This document shows, piece by piece, positions 1 through 9,982 of a stretch of 64,000 nt of DNA. Source of the stretch: Astrothelium macrocarpum. Lineage: Eukaryota; Ascomycota; Dothideomycetes; Trypetheliales; Trypetheliaceae. The stretch spans positions 434,001 through 498,000 of the forward strand of contig JAGEMR010000010.1 in assembly GCA_021030915.1 (NCBI GenBank). Direction: 5' to 3'. Position 1 is the stretch's first letter, and every line of letters starts with the position of its first letter. The notes below the pieces were generated by a model that searched no databases, was not told the DNA's origin, and saw only the letters and a list, made by a program, of their open reading frames with translations. Made by a program: the position numbers and the translations under genes.

Positions 1-915
1 CATTACACGTTATACCCCATAACATATCACGATTTATAAGGACGTCAGTCTTCTGACACTTTCATTCCACACAGGCCTCACTTACATTTTATACTTCTCC
101 TCAGATCAGTTCCCCCTCGGCTACTCAATCGTTTCATGAATATAAAGACATGTTTTTTTGGTGTCACAACAGAGTCACTCGAAAATTCGGAGCGGCATAA
201 CTCTTAGAAGCACTTGTTTGCGAACAAATGTTTTCGGGTGCTCGAAACTGTTCGGATCTCATACAAATACAGATCGCCAATCATGTCTGTCACAATTAAC
301 AAGAATCTATATTACCACTGTTCGTGGAGTTGAAAGGGAATTATCATATCATTTCAGCAGCCATCTGGAATGTGGAGATCTCGTTTCGAACCATAAGACC
401 CGAGCGAAGAAAGAGCAAATGTAATCTCAATGTCTTTTAATCAATCCAGCGAAAGATGTCATGGAACAGGACGCAAGAAATTGGAGGTTCGCTGAAAGAA
501 CGCAATACAGAAAGGATTTATGAATAAAAGGTAGTGCCATGTTGAGTTGCAAGGTAAAGGTGCTCACTTATTTGAAAAAATATTATGCATCCGAAGCAAT
601 ACGAAGTAGGAAGAATAGAGAAAGATACCAGACTCTTTAAAATCTCTCAACATTGTGCATCGGCATATCTATTTGCAGGCAATGATGAGCAGAATGCGCA
701 TCTGAGAGTGGATCAAAATTAGGTATGATCTGGAGATGGCCCCACGTAACACACGGAAGTAACTGCGGGAGGAAAGGTTGATTCTTGCATAACAGCCAAT
801 TAGCCGGGCGGAAGGAATCCCGAATGCGGAAATATTCAAAAAGATCAAAATTATCACATATTTAGGTTCCTCACTTCTTCCATCAAACGGATGTCTATTG
901 TTGAACGCGTTAATC
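1..915. other. Intergenic, no gene recognised
   Basis: No reading frame here looks like a conserved protein. An 88-codon frame at 158-424 on the plus strand has no recognisable domain. The right part is presumably the promoter and 5' leader of the dioxygenase gene that follows. Confidence 0.6.
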
Positions 916-2166
916 ATGTCTCCTTATCTACTATCTAATGAAGTTAGTGGCTCCAGTGGCACCAATGGTGACAAGTCTACCATCCGATCAGAATTAGAAA
1001 AGTGCTCTCGTCTTTTCTCGTCTCCACCTTCGCTGGAAACCCTCAAAAAGCTCTGTTCTCAAAAGACATCACAGGAGACATATCCTCTAGCCTCTCTCGT
1101 GAATCATAATATACCAATCTACGATCTCTCACAATTCACTGATTCTGATATACTGTCCCACGCTCCTCTTCTCACAAGCCTCCAAGATGAATGGCATCAT
1201 ATCCTTATCTCTGGTCCCGGTGTTCTCGTCTTCAAGAGCATGTTCCCCAACTCCAATGTTACTGCTTCCACCAATTCCGTATTTGAGCAAATAATACGCT
1301 CAGAAAATGAGAATGCTCCGACCAAGGGAGATCATTTCGGTCTCAAGGGAGCAAATACCCGCATCTGGAATTCGCTCCAAAAACATTGCATCACCGATCC
1401 TGCATCTTTCGTAGATTACTACTCGAATCCATGGCTCACTGCAATTTCTGAAGCCTGGCTAGGTCCAGCGTATACGGTCACGGCGCAAGTAAACATTGTC
1501 CATCCAGGCGGCAAAGCTCAGACCAGCCATCGAGACTATCACTTTGGCTTTCAAACTGCGGAATATACCAGCAAATTCCCAAGAAGCGTACAAATTGCCT
1601 CGCAGTGTTTGACCCTTCAAGGAGCAATAGCCCATAGTGACATGCCCAAAGCCTCAGGGCCCACACGGTTCCTACCATTTAGCCAAATGTTTGAGGAGGG
1701 GTTTCTGGCATACCGACTTTCTGAATTTCAAGCCTGGTTCGAAGAAAATTGGGTTGCGCTAGAATTGGATATGGGAGATGCTGTATTCTTCAATCCTGCT
1801 TTGTTCCATGCGGCAGGTGAGAATCAATTGGAAGCATTTGATCGCAAAGCAAACTTGTTACAGATTAGCAATGCGATGGGCAAGACCATGGAGAGTTTAG
1901 ACAGTATCCAGATGGTGAATGCTTGTTGGATGGACATGGCTACCAAGTACAAGTCTGAAGGCTGGAGTCGACGCATTGAGAGCGTTGTTAAAGCCGTGGC
2001 TCAAGGATATCCCTTTCCCACCAACTTGGACAGAAGAGCACCAAGCTCGAACGGAATGGCACCGCTCAGCGAACAAGACTTGCTAAAAAGCGCTCTACAA
2101 GAAAATTGGGGCAAGGACAAGATCCTTGAAGAGCTTCGAAAATTAAGGTCGGACTCGGCAGCATAG
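916..2166 (+). CDS. Phytanoyl-CoA dioxygenase (PhyH) family protein
   Basis: Single-exon gene, 416 aa. It belongs to the PhyH group of Fe(II)/2-oxoglutarate dioxygenases. The sequence shows an HxD iron-binding motif in SHRDYHFG (His about residue 205, Asp 207) and a second His in FNPALFHAAGEN (about 298), followed by an Arg-containing segment (RKANLLQIS) that could bind 2-oxoglutarate. This is the expected facial triad on a double-stranded beta-helix. I placed the start at 916 because the frame upstream opens only with a TTG, while 916 is the first ATG. No signal peptide or membrane segment is visible. The substrate cannot be read from the sequence; fungal members range from lipid catabolism to secondary metabolism. 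It lies tail-to-tail with the phosphatase gene, 78 bp away, so nothing links the two functionally. Confidence 0.85.
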   Translation: MSPYLLSNEVSGSSGTNGDKSTIRSELEKCSRLFSSPPSLETLKKLCSQKTSQETYPLASLVNHNIPIYDLSQFTDSDILSHAPLLTSLQDEWHHILISGPGVLVFKSMFPNSNVTASTNSVFEQIIRSENENAPTKGDHFGLKGANTRIWNSLQKHCITDPASFVDYYSNPWLTAISEAWLGPAYTVTAQVNIVHPGGKAQTSHRDYHFGFQTAEYTSKFPRSVQIASQCLTLQGAIAHSDMPKASGPTRFLPFSQMFEEGFLAYRLSEFQAWFEENWVALELDMGDAVFFNPALFHAAGENQLEAFDRKANLLQISNAMGKTMESLDSIQMVNACWMDMATKYKSEGWSRRIESVVKAVAQGYPFPTNLDRRAPSSNGMAPLSEQDLLKSALQENWGKDKILEELRKLRSDSAA

Positions 2167-2244
2167 ATGATCTCCCTTATAGTACTAAAGAATGGTATTC
2201 AACCAATCCATACTCTTTAACCATGTTGCACAAAAAGCTCATAT

Positions 2245-5200
2245 TTAGGTATTGTCATCAAGGAATAGTTTGAGTAGTTTGATCATGCGCTCGTCTTGTG
2301 TCTTTCTCTCCTTGGCTTTGGATGGTAAGGGCACATTAATGACGAGCCTCGAGAAGATTGATGCAAACGCATAGTCAACTTTGGCTTTACGTTCAGATGG
2401 TGACTCTTGACCATCTCCAACTAGTGTTGATGGCAGCGAAGGAAGCGAGTTACTTTCGCTTCTGAGAGAAGATGGTAGTACACCTGGTGGCTCGGATAAG
2501 GACACCTCAGAAGCAATACGTGCAAGAGTTGACAACAGTAATACAAAGGAGACGCTGCGACTTGGCGAGCCAGAGAGCGTCTCCAAAATCCAGGCCCTCT
2601 CATCTTCTTGAATGAGCTCTTGTTTGGTTTTAGCCCGGGTAAGAATGCCAGATTCAAGGCGAAGCCATATGTCTTCCGAGATGATACCATCTTGAAGACT
2701 GGCAAGAAACTCCAAAAGGGTCTCTGATAGTACCTCGAGGCGGTGTAAAACAGTGGTTTCCATAGACAAATGCTGATCAAATGACTGGTCATTATCCAGT
2801 GCTTCTCGAAAAGCTAATTTGAGATCATCTCTGGTGACTGAATCTTTCAAATCCCAACAACTTTCAGCAAAGGGCCAGTCGAGGTGATCTTTCCAAGGAG
2901 CCACATCTTCCTCATTGCTGTCACCTTTCATGCTCCAATCAGCAATCACGTGTTCGACAAGTTCTTCTATGGCTTCCGTCAGCCGAAATAATTCCCTTGG
3001 AGCAGACCACATTACCGGCGAAGATAGATTGAGCGAGTCTTCAGATCCGGATGTCTTGGTCTCCGTGGAGGCACCTCGAGGTCGCTGATGTTGTAATTTC
3101 CGGATTCCTCCTTCAGGTATGCGTATGAGTTTATCAATGGAACGTCCGAAACTAGAAGGAAGCCATTTTCCACGGATGGTGACAAAGTGATCACGACCAT
3201 CCTGAACTCGGAGAACCAGGATATCCTCGATAGACTCTATGCCTTCATTCAGACGACGAATAACATCCATGGATGAAACCTGGACCAACAGCTCAATGGT
3301 ACACGCATCCCCTGGTTCCAAAATGCGGGTATCCTTTGACGGAACCGAAAATTTATCATCAGAGTCGTTATCAAATCTTACAAAGAGCCATTCAGGCGCA
3401 GTACCTGCCCTCTGGCCAACACCAACAGGCCGATCAATAAACCCAATACATGCTTCCACCCGACCAGTATTCGCAATAGTGACAGTGCGGTGCTTAGGTT
3501 GACCGTACCGAACGTCTCCAAAATCCACGCTCTCTGCTTCCTGAGCAGATCCGTCCATGAAGGACTTCTCGCTGAAATCTTTACGATCAATGACAACACT
3601 GATTGTTGGGCGGCCTTCGTTCTCGGCCCTGTCGAGCTCTTTGGCCACTTCTTGATAAATCTTCGATTTTAAATGAGGGATCACTGCTTCATAACAAAGG
3701 GTAAAAGTTGCATCCAGGGGTTTGTGATCAGATGACAATACTCGTTGATGAGCTGTGTAATAATCCAAATGTATTTCATCCTCAAATCCAGCTTTGGTAA
3801 CCACAAGGTCTCCCCCAGCATCCTCGGCTTCGGCTTCATCATACTCGTCATAATCACCGTCTGTATCGGGATTGTATTCAAAAAGAGTGTCTTCATCTGC
3901 GGCAGCTGCATCTATTCCCTCTGCCCTTAATTGGTCGTCACGTTTTTTAGCTGCCTGTTCTTCCGCCACTCTGCTATCATAAGATAATTTGTCACGTCTT
4001 GTTCGATACAAAATCCGGTCACACCAGCTGGGTGCCCTCTTCTTTTCACTAGAGTCAAACACACCCATACTACCAACATCATATTTGTAAGTTGGCAGAA
4101 ATTTGATATCGCCCTCCCTCCAGCCCTCGTGGAATGCTTTACCAGCTCTTTGCTGTTGTTGAAGTTGATCATGTGCGAGAAGTGGAAGAAGAGTGGCCTG
4201 AAGCGATGAGGGATCTAGCTCATGGGCTGGATCTGCTTCTGAAGTAGTCTTCGCAGACTTTAATCCTGATTCCGTGTAAGACGACAAAGTAGAGTCTTCT
4301 GACGCACGGGAGTCAATGGATACAGACGATGACGATTTCTGTGACTGGATCGAAGCATTTTCGAAGGACTGTCTTTTCTGAAAATCTGACGTTGCTTGGG
4401 CTAACTCATTGTCTATCTTTAATGATGATGGAGCAGAAACATCATACTCATTCCGGGTATGCAGCATCAAAAGTCTTCGCACATCTTCTCCAGGTATACC
4501 GTCTAGGCGATAATTGAGATCGCCAAACCAAAAGGAAAAGTCCTCATCACCAATAGTCTCGCCTTTTGCTTGTCGTCCAGCAATTGAATCGTTAATAGGA
4601 TCGAAGCGGGTCCTGGCCAAGATCTGTGAAGCGTCCCAGTCCCTTCGGTCTAGCGCGGCTTTATCAGCACCAGCAGAGAGATGGGAATTTACAAAGACCA
4701 GTCGTGTGGTTTCTCCCAGAATGATTCTCGCAGTGACAGCACCCTTATTGCCCATGTATCCCATTAGACCTGTACCAACACTGGTTGTACTGACATTGTT
4801 GATCTCCGGAGCTAGCTGAGGGGAGGCATATATTAGGAGCAGCAGTCCGATTAATTGCTGTTCAGCCACTAGTTGATAACCTTGAGGCAGAGCCTCTTCC
4901 AAAGCCTTCTTCCATTTATTTGCTGCCGTAGCATCGGTGTACGGCTTTAGAGCTTCAGTAGCAGAATTAATGTCAATGATTTCTTGTAATCCTAATGCAT
5001 ATATTCCTACCTCCTCATCGTGAGGAAGTCCTCCAGCATCGTTTCTTGGAACAGTAGAATGCTTGCTGCTGAACCTTTCTTCCTGCTCGACGACACCTTC
5101 TCTCTTACGCAAATCAGAGCTTATGGCTTCTTGTCCTTCAGTGGTTCCACTGGCTGAGCCAATAGACGAGCGTGCCAAAGCTTCGCTCAAACCTTGTCCT

Positions 5201-5427
5201 CCTATAAACCACCCTCCAACATCTTTTTCTGTGCCTTTCAGAGCTGCCACGTTCCACGTGCCAACCTTCACGCGTATTTTGCGCTGGGTAGTGTATTCAG
5301 CTCGCCGTGCATGGACCGCCTGTGGCAATGTTTGGTACTCTTCAGTCCAGGAGGTATCGGGATATGCGCCAGGCAGGGCTTGGGCGGCGGATTCGGTCGA
5401 GCTCGTCGGCCTATCCGAAACGGCCAT
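2245..5427 (-). CDS. OCRL/INPP5B-type inositol polyphosphate 5-phosphatase
   Basis: Single exon, 1060 aa. It removes the 5-phosphate of phosphoinositides such as PI(4,5)P2 and should act at endosomal/Golgi membranes or the plasma membrane. The catalytic domain carries the family signatures in order: KVGTWNVA near the N terminus, GLQEI, NKGAV followed by FVNSHLSAG, FWFGDLNYRLD, APSWCDRILYR and SSDHKPL. Low-complexity Ser-rich and acidic inserts interrupt it. After it comes an ASH-like beta domain (SVDFGDVRYGQ...), and the C-terminal 300 residues resemble the RhoGAP-like domain of OCRL (APRELFRLTEAIEEL; LLEFLASLQDGIISEDIW). I saw no obvious catalytic Arg finger there, as in OCRL itself. Start: first ATG at 5427; the longer frame opens with TTG. 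It shares a 245-bp divergent promoter with DCP1. Confidence 0.9.
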   Translation of the reverse strand: MAVSDRPTSSTESAAQALPGAYPDTSWTEEYQTLPQAVHARRAEYTTQRKIRVKVGTWNVAALKGTEKDVGGWFIGGQGLSEALARSSIGSASGTTEGQEAISSDLRKREGVVEQEERFSSKHSTVPRNDAGGLPHDEEVGIYALGLQEIIDINSATEALKPYTDATAANKWKKALEEALPQGYQLVAEQQLIGLLLLIYASPQLAPEINNVSTTSVGTGLMGYMGNKGAVTARIILGETTRLVFVNSHLSAGADKAALDRRDWDASQILARTRFDPINDSIAGRQAKGETIGDEDFSFWFGDLNYRLDGIPGEDVRRLLMLHTRNEYDVSAPSSLKIDNELAQATSDFQKRQSFENASIQSQKSSSSVSIDSRASEDSTLSSYTESGLKSAKTTSEADPAHELDPSSLQATLLPLLAHDQLQQQQRAGKAFHEGWREGDIKFLPTYKYDVGSMGVFDSSEKKRAPSWCDRILYRTRRDKLSYDSRVAEEQAAKKRDDQLRAEGIDAAAADEDTLFEYNPDTDGDYDEYDEAEAEDAGGDLVVTKAGFEDEIHLDYYTAHQRVLSSDHKPLDATFTLCYEAVIPHLKSKIYQEVAKELDRAENEGRPTISVVIDRKDFSEKSFMDGSAQEAESVDFGDVRYGQPKHRTVTIANTGRVEACIGFIDRPVGVGQRAGTAPEWLFVRFDNDSDDKFSVPSKDTRILEPGDACTIELLVQVSSMDVIRRLNEGIESIEDILVLRVQDGRDHFVTIRGKWLPSSFGRSIDKLIRIPEGGIRKLQHQRPRGASTETKTSGSEDSLNLSSPVMWSAPRELFRLTEAIEELVEHVIADWSMKGDSNEEDVAPWKDHLDWPFAESCWDLKDSVTRDDLKLAFREALDNDQSFDQHLSMETTVLHRLEVLSETLLEFLASLQDGIISEDIWLRLESGILTRAKTKQELIQEDERAWILETLSGSPSRSVSFVLLLSTLARIASEVSLSEPPGVLPSSLRSESNSLPSLPSTLVGDGQESPSERKAKVDYAFASIFSRLVINVPLPSKAKERKTQDERMIKLLKLFLDDNT

Positions 5428-5672
5428 TAATGGACATGGACCGCGCCTAAACAACCTCGCTCTTGCATTAGAAATTAGGAGGGATCTATGTTCTCAAGAC
5501 AAGGATGGTGACAAACGGAGCTGAGTAGAATCTGGTGCATGAAGCCAATCGTTCCCGTGCTCTACAACACGAAGGAGAGCAGAAATGACGTAAACTGCAC
5601 ACTACTTCTAATTCTGCCCCTTCCGCCCCTCGTAGAATCTATGTACAACGTTGAAGTCTTCACACAAAACAT
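5428..5672. promoter_or_regulatory. Divergent promoter, 5-phosphatase / DCP1
   Basis: This is the 245-bp gap between the start codons of two genes read away from each other, so it must hold both promoters and both 5' leaders. I did not identify specific factor sites. Confidence 0.5.
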
Positions 5673-6914
5673 ATGCCCTCCATGACCCCCAAAAAACCCC
5701 GCAAAGCATCCCATCAGCGGCAACATTCTCACCTGAATCAAATCTCCGATTACGATACCGACACGGCAGCCCTAACGGATACAGGTCTTCCCCAACCTCC
5801 ACCTCCTCCATCTCGCACCAATGAAGAGCTCAATTTAGCTGTGCTCAGAAGGCACAATCCGTCAATCATAGGCGTAGTCAGTATTGCTCCCTACGCCGTG
5901 GTCTACAGATTTTCTGCGACCAGCTCAACATGGGAAAAGCGTGGCATTGAAGGAACCTTATTCGTCGTACAACTACTTCCAGAGCAGTTGGACTCGGAAA
6001 ATATCTTGTCATTAGAACCTTCTCATGTCTCGGTGGCTCGATTTGGTGTCGTCGTATTGAACAGACGTGGTCTCGAAAATTTCGAAGCGGAGCTCAAAAG
6101 TACCGAAGACGTGGAGATAACAGAAGAATATGTCATACTACAAGTCTCCAGTGAACCCTCACATCAGTCTCAGAATGTCGCAGGGAAACAAGAGCATGAA
6201 TCAGATATCATTGGACTATGGATATTCTCTGAACCACCACCATCATCGACAGCCGAGGCACGCACCTTGAATGCGCAAATCATACGAGAGTGTGCAAAAC
6301 AAGCTCACATGTCGCGAATCGCTGCTGAGGAAGCTTTAAGAGAAGCAAGACAGCGACAGAGTATAAAAGTCGCTTCAACTAACATTGGGCCAGAAGAGGC
6401 GTACGAAGATTCGGGTCAAGAAGAGGCTGCAAATGCAACCCCTATGGGACGTCAGCTAAGCCTTCGCCAGCTTTTCGGTCAACAGCGCCAAGATGATGAC
6501 GCATGGAGCATTCGGGGACATAACAGTCCCCTTGTACCACGTACACAAACTAGTCAAGGTTTTCCACCCCAAGGGCCTTCACGTCTACAGCTACAACAGG
6601 CCGACGTGCATCCACCTTCTCAACCTATGTACCAACAGAGTACAGCACAGCCTATGGAGCAGCAAAGCCTGCCAGATCCAACGCTTGGGAGGATAGCACC
6701 TCCCCTACAGCACAATTCGATGCATGCGGCCAGTCAGAACCATTTACAAAGTACGGGTATATATTCGTCCATGAACGGAACGAGCAATGGGTTTCAGGGT
6801 CAATCAGTACCAGTGTCAGGACAATCGATCCCAGAACAGTCTGGTTTGCCAAGAGGAAGTCAGCAGGATGCGTTGCTCGGTCTGTTCCAACGGGCGCGTG
6901 ATGGGATGCGTTGA
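5673..6914 (+). CDS. DCP1: mRNA-decapping enzyme subunit 1 (Dcp1)
   Basis: Single exon, 413 aa. Dcp1 is the EVH1-fold activator of the Dcp2 decapping enzyme in cytoplasmic P-bodies. The conserved core lies at about residues 48-165: NEELNLAVLRRHNPSI, AVVYRF, WEKRGIEGTLFVV, a NRRGLENF motif and EYVILQV, which is the usual order of the Dcp1 fold including the W-x-K-x-x-I/V-E-G-x-L/F signature. The C-terminal half is Gln/Ser/Pro-rich and low-complexity, as is usual in filamentous fungi, and ends in a short helix-like LLGLFQRARDGMR. Another in-frame Met lies three codons after the chosen start and would be equally acceptable. It is transcribed divergently from the 5-phosphatase gene and convergently with BDP1. 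Confidence 0.93.
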   Translation: MPSMTPKKPRKASHQRQHSHLNQISDYDTDTAALTDTGLPQPPPPPSRTNEELNLAVLRRHNPSIIGVVSIAPYAVVYRFSATSSTWEKRGIEGTLFVVQLLPEQLDSENILSLEPSHVSVARFGVVVLNRRGLENFEAELKSTEDVEITEEYVILQVSSEPSHQSQNVAGKQEHESDIIGLWIFSEPPPSSTAEARTLNAQIIRECAKQAHMSRIAAEEALREARQRQSIKVASTNIGPEEAYEDSGQEEAANATPMGRQLSLRQLFGQQRQDDDAWSIRGHNSPLVPRTQTSQGFPPQGPSRLQLQQADVHPPSQPMYQQSTAQPMEQQSLPDPTLGRIAPPLQHNSMHAASQNHLQSTGIYSSMNGTSNGFQGQSVPVSGQSIPEQSGLPRGSQQDALLGLFQRARDGMR

Positions 6915-7501
6915 TCACGGATATACCCATACGCCGAATGGACACCCTCAGATTATTTCTAGTAAGCATGATACCCATATAGCACAAGTCTGATTCAATT
7001 TCTTCACGCCAAAATCAAGATAACATTCGTGATTGTTGCCCTCAATCGCCCTCTACCTCAATCAACGGGTAGAAATAGGGAATTATATAAGTCCACTATA
7101 ACTCTCTAGGAACTGCAGTAACAAATACAGTCAACCCCGAAATGTCCAAGTTGCTACAGCGGCATCAGAGAGAGCTCTCAGCGCGTTTGCGAATGAACCA
7201 AAACCGGGAAGTTGACTACTTGTCTACATCTCCAGATTCAATGCCATTTGTTGTTCTGACTGAGAGTCTCTTCGTTATGAGAGTGGCAACCTAATTGTCT
7301 CCTGGTTTATGTTTTTATATGCATGAGTAATTTGTCAGATAAGTAGAGTTCAGAAGGGCTGTCAATGCAATTTTTAGCTGCTCAAGACAGTCAACTTTGT
7401 ACCAAAATATCTCTTAGTGAACAGCACAGCTTGTTCTTTTCGAGGTCTCTTTGATGTGTTTGTGACGAAACCGTCATGACAAGAAATCGAACATGTGTCT
7501 A
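6915..7501. other. Convergent intergenic region DCP1 / BDP1
   Basis: A 587-bp gap between two stop codons that face each other. It is AT-rich with no coding signal, and presumably holds both 3' UTRs and polyadenylation sites. Confidence 0.5.
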
Positions 7502-9610
7502 TCACTCTATGCTATCTACTACTACTTCCTCCCCACCAGCAACCACGGCAGGTATTTTCTTTTTCTTTGCCAGCTTGCCTTCTTCTTTTCCTTTCCGCTT
7601 CTTCCTTTTCCGCTTCTCATCCTGATTTTCTTTGTCAACATCTTCTCCGCCTCCATTCATTCCATCACCTCTATGTAATTTGGCTGCCTCCCTCTGTCGT
7701 CGCTCTTCTTCCGCTTCCTTCTTAACTTCCTCAATCTGCTTTCTTGCTTCCTCTTCCTCCCTAGCTAGTTCCTCTCTTAACTTGACAGGATCTACAAAAC
7801 CCACTCCGTCGCCTCCATCTTCCCCACCTTCATCCCCCGCAATCACATCTCTTCCGCTAGCTTGCGCGTATTGCTCCAGATTCATCGGTACTCGGCCATC
7901 AATACCCAGCGCTTCGTCCACCAACTCGGGATTCTCTCGCTCTTCCTTGGTAAACTTTGCCTTGATTTGTCTCCTGGTCCGCCCCGGAAACATGGCACTG
8001 ATGATCCCAAAATCTGTTCCGAACATGCGTAACGCTTCATAGAAGAGACGGGTCTGATCTTGATCCCAAGGATCGGTCCGATGAGCACGGGGAAGGCGGT
8101 CCTCGAGATGACGACGATTGGCATGAAGCCAAGAGTGTGAGGTGATGCGTTGCGATAATTCATCCTCTTCAATCGGCGCGACGGATACTTCGTCATCGTC
8201 ATCTCGAATGGCATGCCGATCTACTTGAAGTGATGTCTCGTCCACCTGAATAACACCATCTACTAACCGCAGTGTTGGTCCTTGGTGTATATTCCCACGA
8301 TTGCGCTCGTCGGAGCTGTCTTGACTGCGAGCATTCAATGTGGTGCTATCCTGCTTACTGGAAGCGGCTCGAGGAATAGAATGGGAACTTTGCAGGCGTT
8401 CTTGGGTTGTGTGCTGACGCTGTTCTGTCTCGGCTCGATCCCTGGCTTGTAGCCGTCTTTCCTTACTGCTTGTTTGACCAGTTCGTGTATCTTTGCATAA
8501 ATCGTGCATCGTGGTTATTGAGGGCATTATTTCGACCTGTTCATTTTCTGATGGGGTTCTCCTGCGCTGGCGTCTTTGTGGTCGAACAGAGTCTTCCCCA
8601 GCAGCCACAGCCTCGATCGAGGTTGCAGGGGCCAGTGAGGAAAGATCGGTATGTCTTCGCTGTTTTCGTGATCTCGAACGTCGTTTAGTAAGCGCGTCAG
8701 GTACTGCGCCAGTCTCTTGCCTCACTTCACCCGATGCCGCAGAGGCATTCGCTTCATCCGTTCCTGCCTGTGGTGTGGTGACCATATCGTGTAAACTGGT
8801 CGCTTCTCTATGTAAGTTTGAGGGCCCGCCTGTCGCACCATCTCGAGAGTCTTGTGTCCCTGATCCGACTTGTTGGGGCTTTTTCCTTCTTTTTGTTCCC
8901 TTATCTTTTCGAACTTTGCGCAACTTGGGAGGTGTAGTCAGTTCTTCCTCACCCTCAACTGTTGTCATTATCGTTCCACCAATTGGCGGGCTAATGACCG
9001 GTATAAGTTGCCTCGGATTAGCGCGAGCTGGGCTTTTGGCAACAGATGTTTCTTCTCCACCACGGCCCTGACCATGCTTCCTCTGGGCCGGAGGAGCAAC
9101 ATTATTCCTCAAAGCCTCTGTTGTTTGTGATCCAGATATTGTAGCAAAATCCGCTATTTGCACACCATGACCTTCCTCCAAACCTCGTGCTTGCTCCGCG
9201 CCGTGGCTTTGCGCAGACTCAGTTCGACTGGTTACCTGTACTGGTTCACTTACTGATCCTGAAGGCTCGGCCGGCTGAGACTGATCTTTCTCTTGAATCA
9301 CTACTTGAACAGGCTCCTCATCGTCTCCAGCTACTGAAGTCCTTCTTCTCTTGGTGGGAGGCCCCTCAGACGATGTCAGATGGGGTGGTTGGGACGGCGG
9401 CGGGGTAGGTGGGGCATCTTGTTGCTGGACGGACAGGATTTGCGCTGTTGACACGGATGGTCCAGAAGCCGGAGGTTCTTGGGGCTCTGGACTAGATCTC
9501 AGGGACGCATCTGAGCTGACTTGAGCAGGCGAAGCAGCAGCAGGTCGTCTACGGAGTCCAGGAAGTTTCGGAGCCACCCTTTTGGTGGATTTGTTGATAA
9601 AGGACGACAT
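7502..9610 (-). CDS. BDP1: TFIIIB subunit B'' (Bdp1)
   Basis: Single exon, 702 aa. Bdp1 joins TBP and Brf1 in TFIIIB, which recruits RNA polymerase III to tRNA and 5S genes. The diagnostic feature is the extended SANT/Myb domain near residues 505-570: TDPWDQDQTRLFYEAL, MFGTDFGIISAMFPGRTRRQ, IKAKFTKEERENP. The N terminus (MSSFINKSTKRVAPKLPG) matches the usual fungal Bdp1 start; the upstream in-frame extension lacks a better context, so 9610 is preferred. Long disordered Pro/Ser/Thr and basic stretches precede the SANT domain, and a Lys/Arg/Glu-rich coiled segment follows it to a Lys-rich tail. It is divergent from BRE1 (372 bp apart). Confidence 0.93.
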   Translation of the reverse strand: MSSFINKSTKRVAPKLPGLRRRPAAASPAQVSSDASLRSSPEPQEPPASGPSVSTAQILSVQQQDAPPTPPPSQPPHLTSSEGPPTKRRRTSVAGDDEEPVQVVIQEKDQSQPAEPSGSVSEPVQVTSRTESAQSHGAEQARGLEEGHGVQIADFATISGSQTTEALRNNVAPPAQRKHGQGRGGEETSVAKSPARANPRQLIPVISPPIGGTIMTTVEGEEELTTPPKLRKVRKDKGTKRRKKPQQVGSGTQDSRDGATGGPSNLHREATSLHDMVTTPQAGTDEANASAASGEVRQETGAVPDALTKRRSRSRKQRRHTDLSSLAPATSIEAVAAGEDSVRPQRRQRRRTPSENEQVEIMPSITTMHDLCKDTRTGQTSSKERRLQARDRAETEQRQHTTQERLQSSHSIPRAASSKQDSTTLNARSQDSSDERNRGNIHQGPTLRLVDGVIQVDETSLQVDRHAIRDDDDEVSVAPIEEDELSQRITSHSWLHANRRHLEDRLPRAHRTDPWDQDQTRLFYEALRMFGTDFGIISAMFPGRTRRQIKAKFTKEERENPELVDEALGIDGRVPMNLEQYAQASGRDVIAGDEGGEDGGDGVGFVDPVKLREELAREEEEARKQIEEVKKEAEEERRQREAAKLHRGDGMNGGGEDVDKENQDEKRKRKKRKGKEEGKLAKKKKIPAVVAGGEEVVVDSIE

Positions 9611-9982
9611 GTTCGACCAGGGGGAAAGGTAGAGCGCAACAAGCAACGTCTAGCTGTACCATATTTGAGAAGAGTGTGTCTGGGATCCCTGTTTTTCTGG
9701 CAAGTCGACGAGCATACAGGCACTTCAAGATTCTCAAGCAACCTCAACTCGATGTTGATGGTCCGGGGCAACTAATTCCATTCGGCCCGCACTGCGGCCG
9801 AGGCTAGCGTACAGTCACGTGTCCCGATGAGCCTCACCTGGATCTTCACTTCTTTCCTCTCTCCTTTACAGCCGACCTCAGTCACCACCAACAACTCGAC
9901 GTCAATTCCAAGCGCCACATGCAGACTTCAGTGGACAGTAGCTGCTGTGGTCTTCGACTCATCTTCACTGTCGTAATTCCCC
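9611..9982. promoter_or_regulatory. Divergent promoter, BDP1 / BRE1
   Basis: A 372-bp gap between divergent start codons, so it contains both promoters. A palindromic E-box core CACGTG, preceded by T to give TCACGTG, lies at 9816-9821, near the middle. TCACGTG is the site of Cbf1-type bHLH factors in fungi; whether it is used here is unknown. Confidence 0.5.

Noticed and set aside
372..400. tRNA-like TTCGAAA T-loop on the minus strand
   Set aside because: The flanking bases do not pair as a T-stem and no anticodon arm or acceptor stem can be built around it.
158..424. 88-codon plus-strand frame near the left edge
   Set aside because: No recognisable domain and no neighbouring splice signals; composition looks random.
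8493..9071. 192-codon plus-strand frame
   Set aside because: It lies antisense within the BDP1 coding region and has no domain; a shadow of biased codon use.
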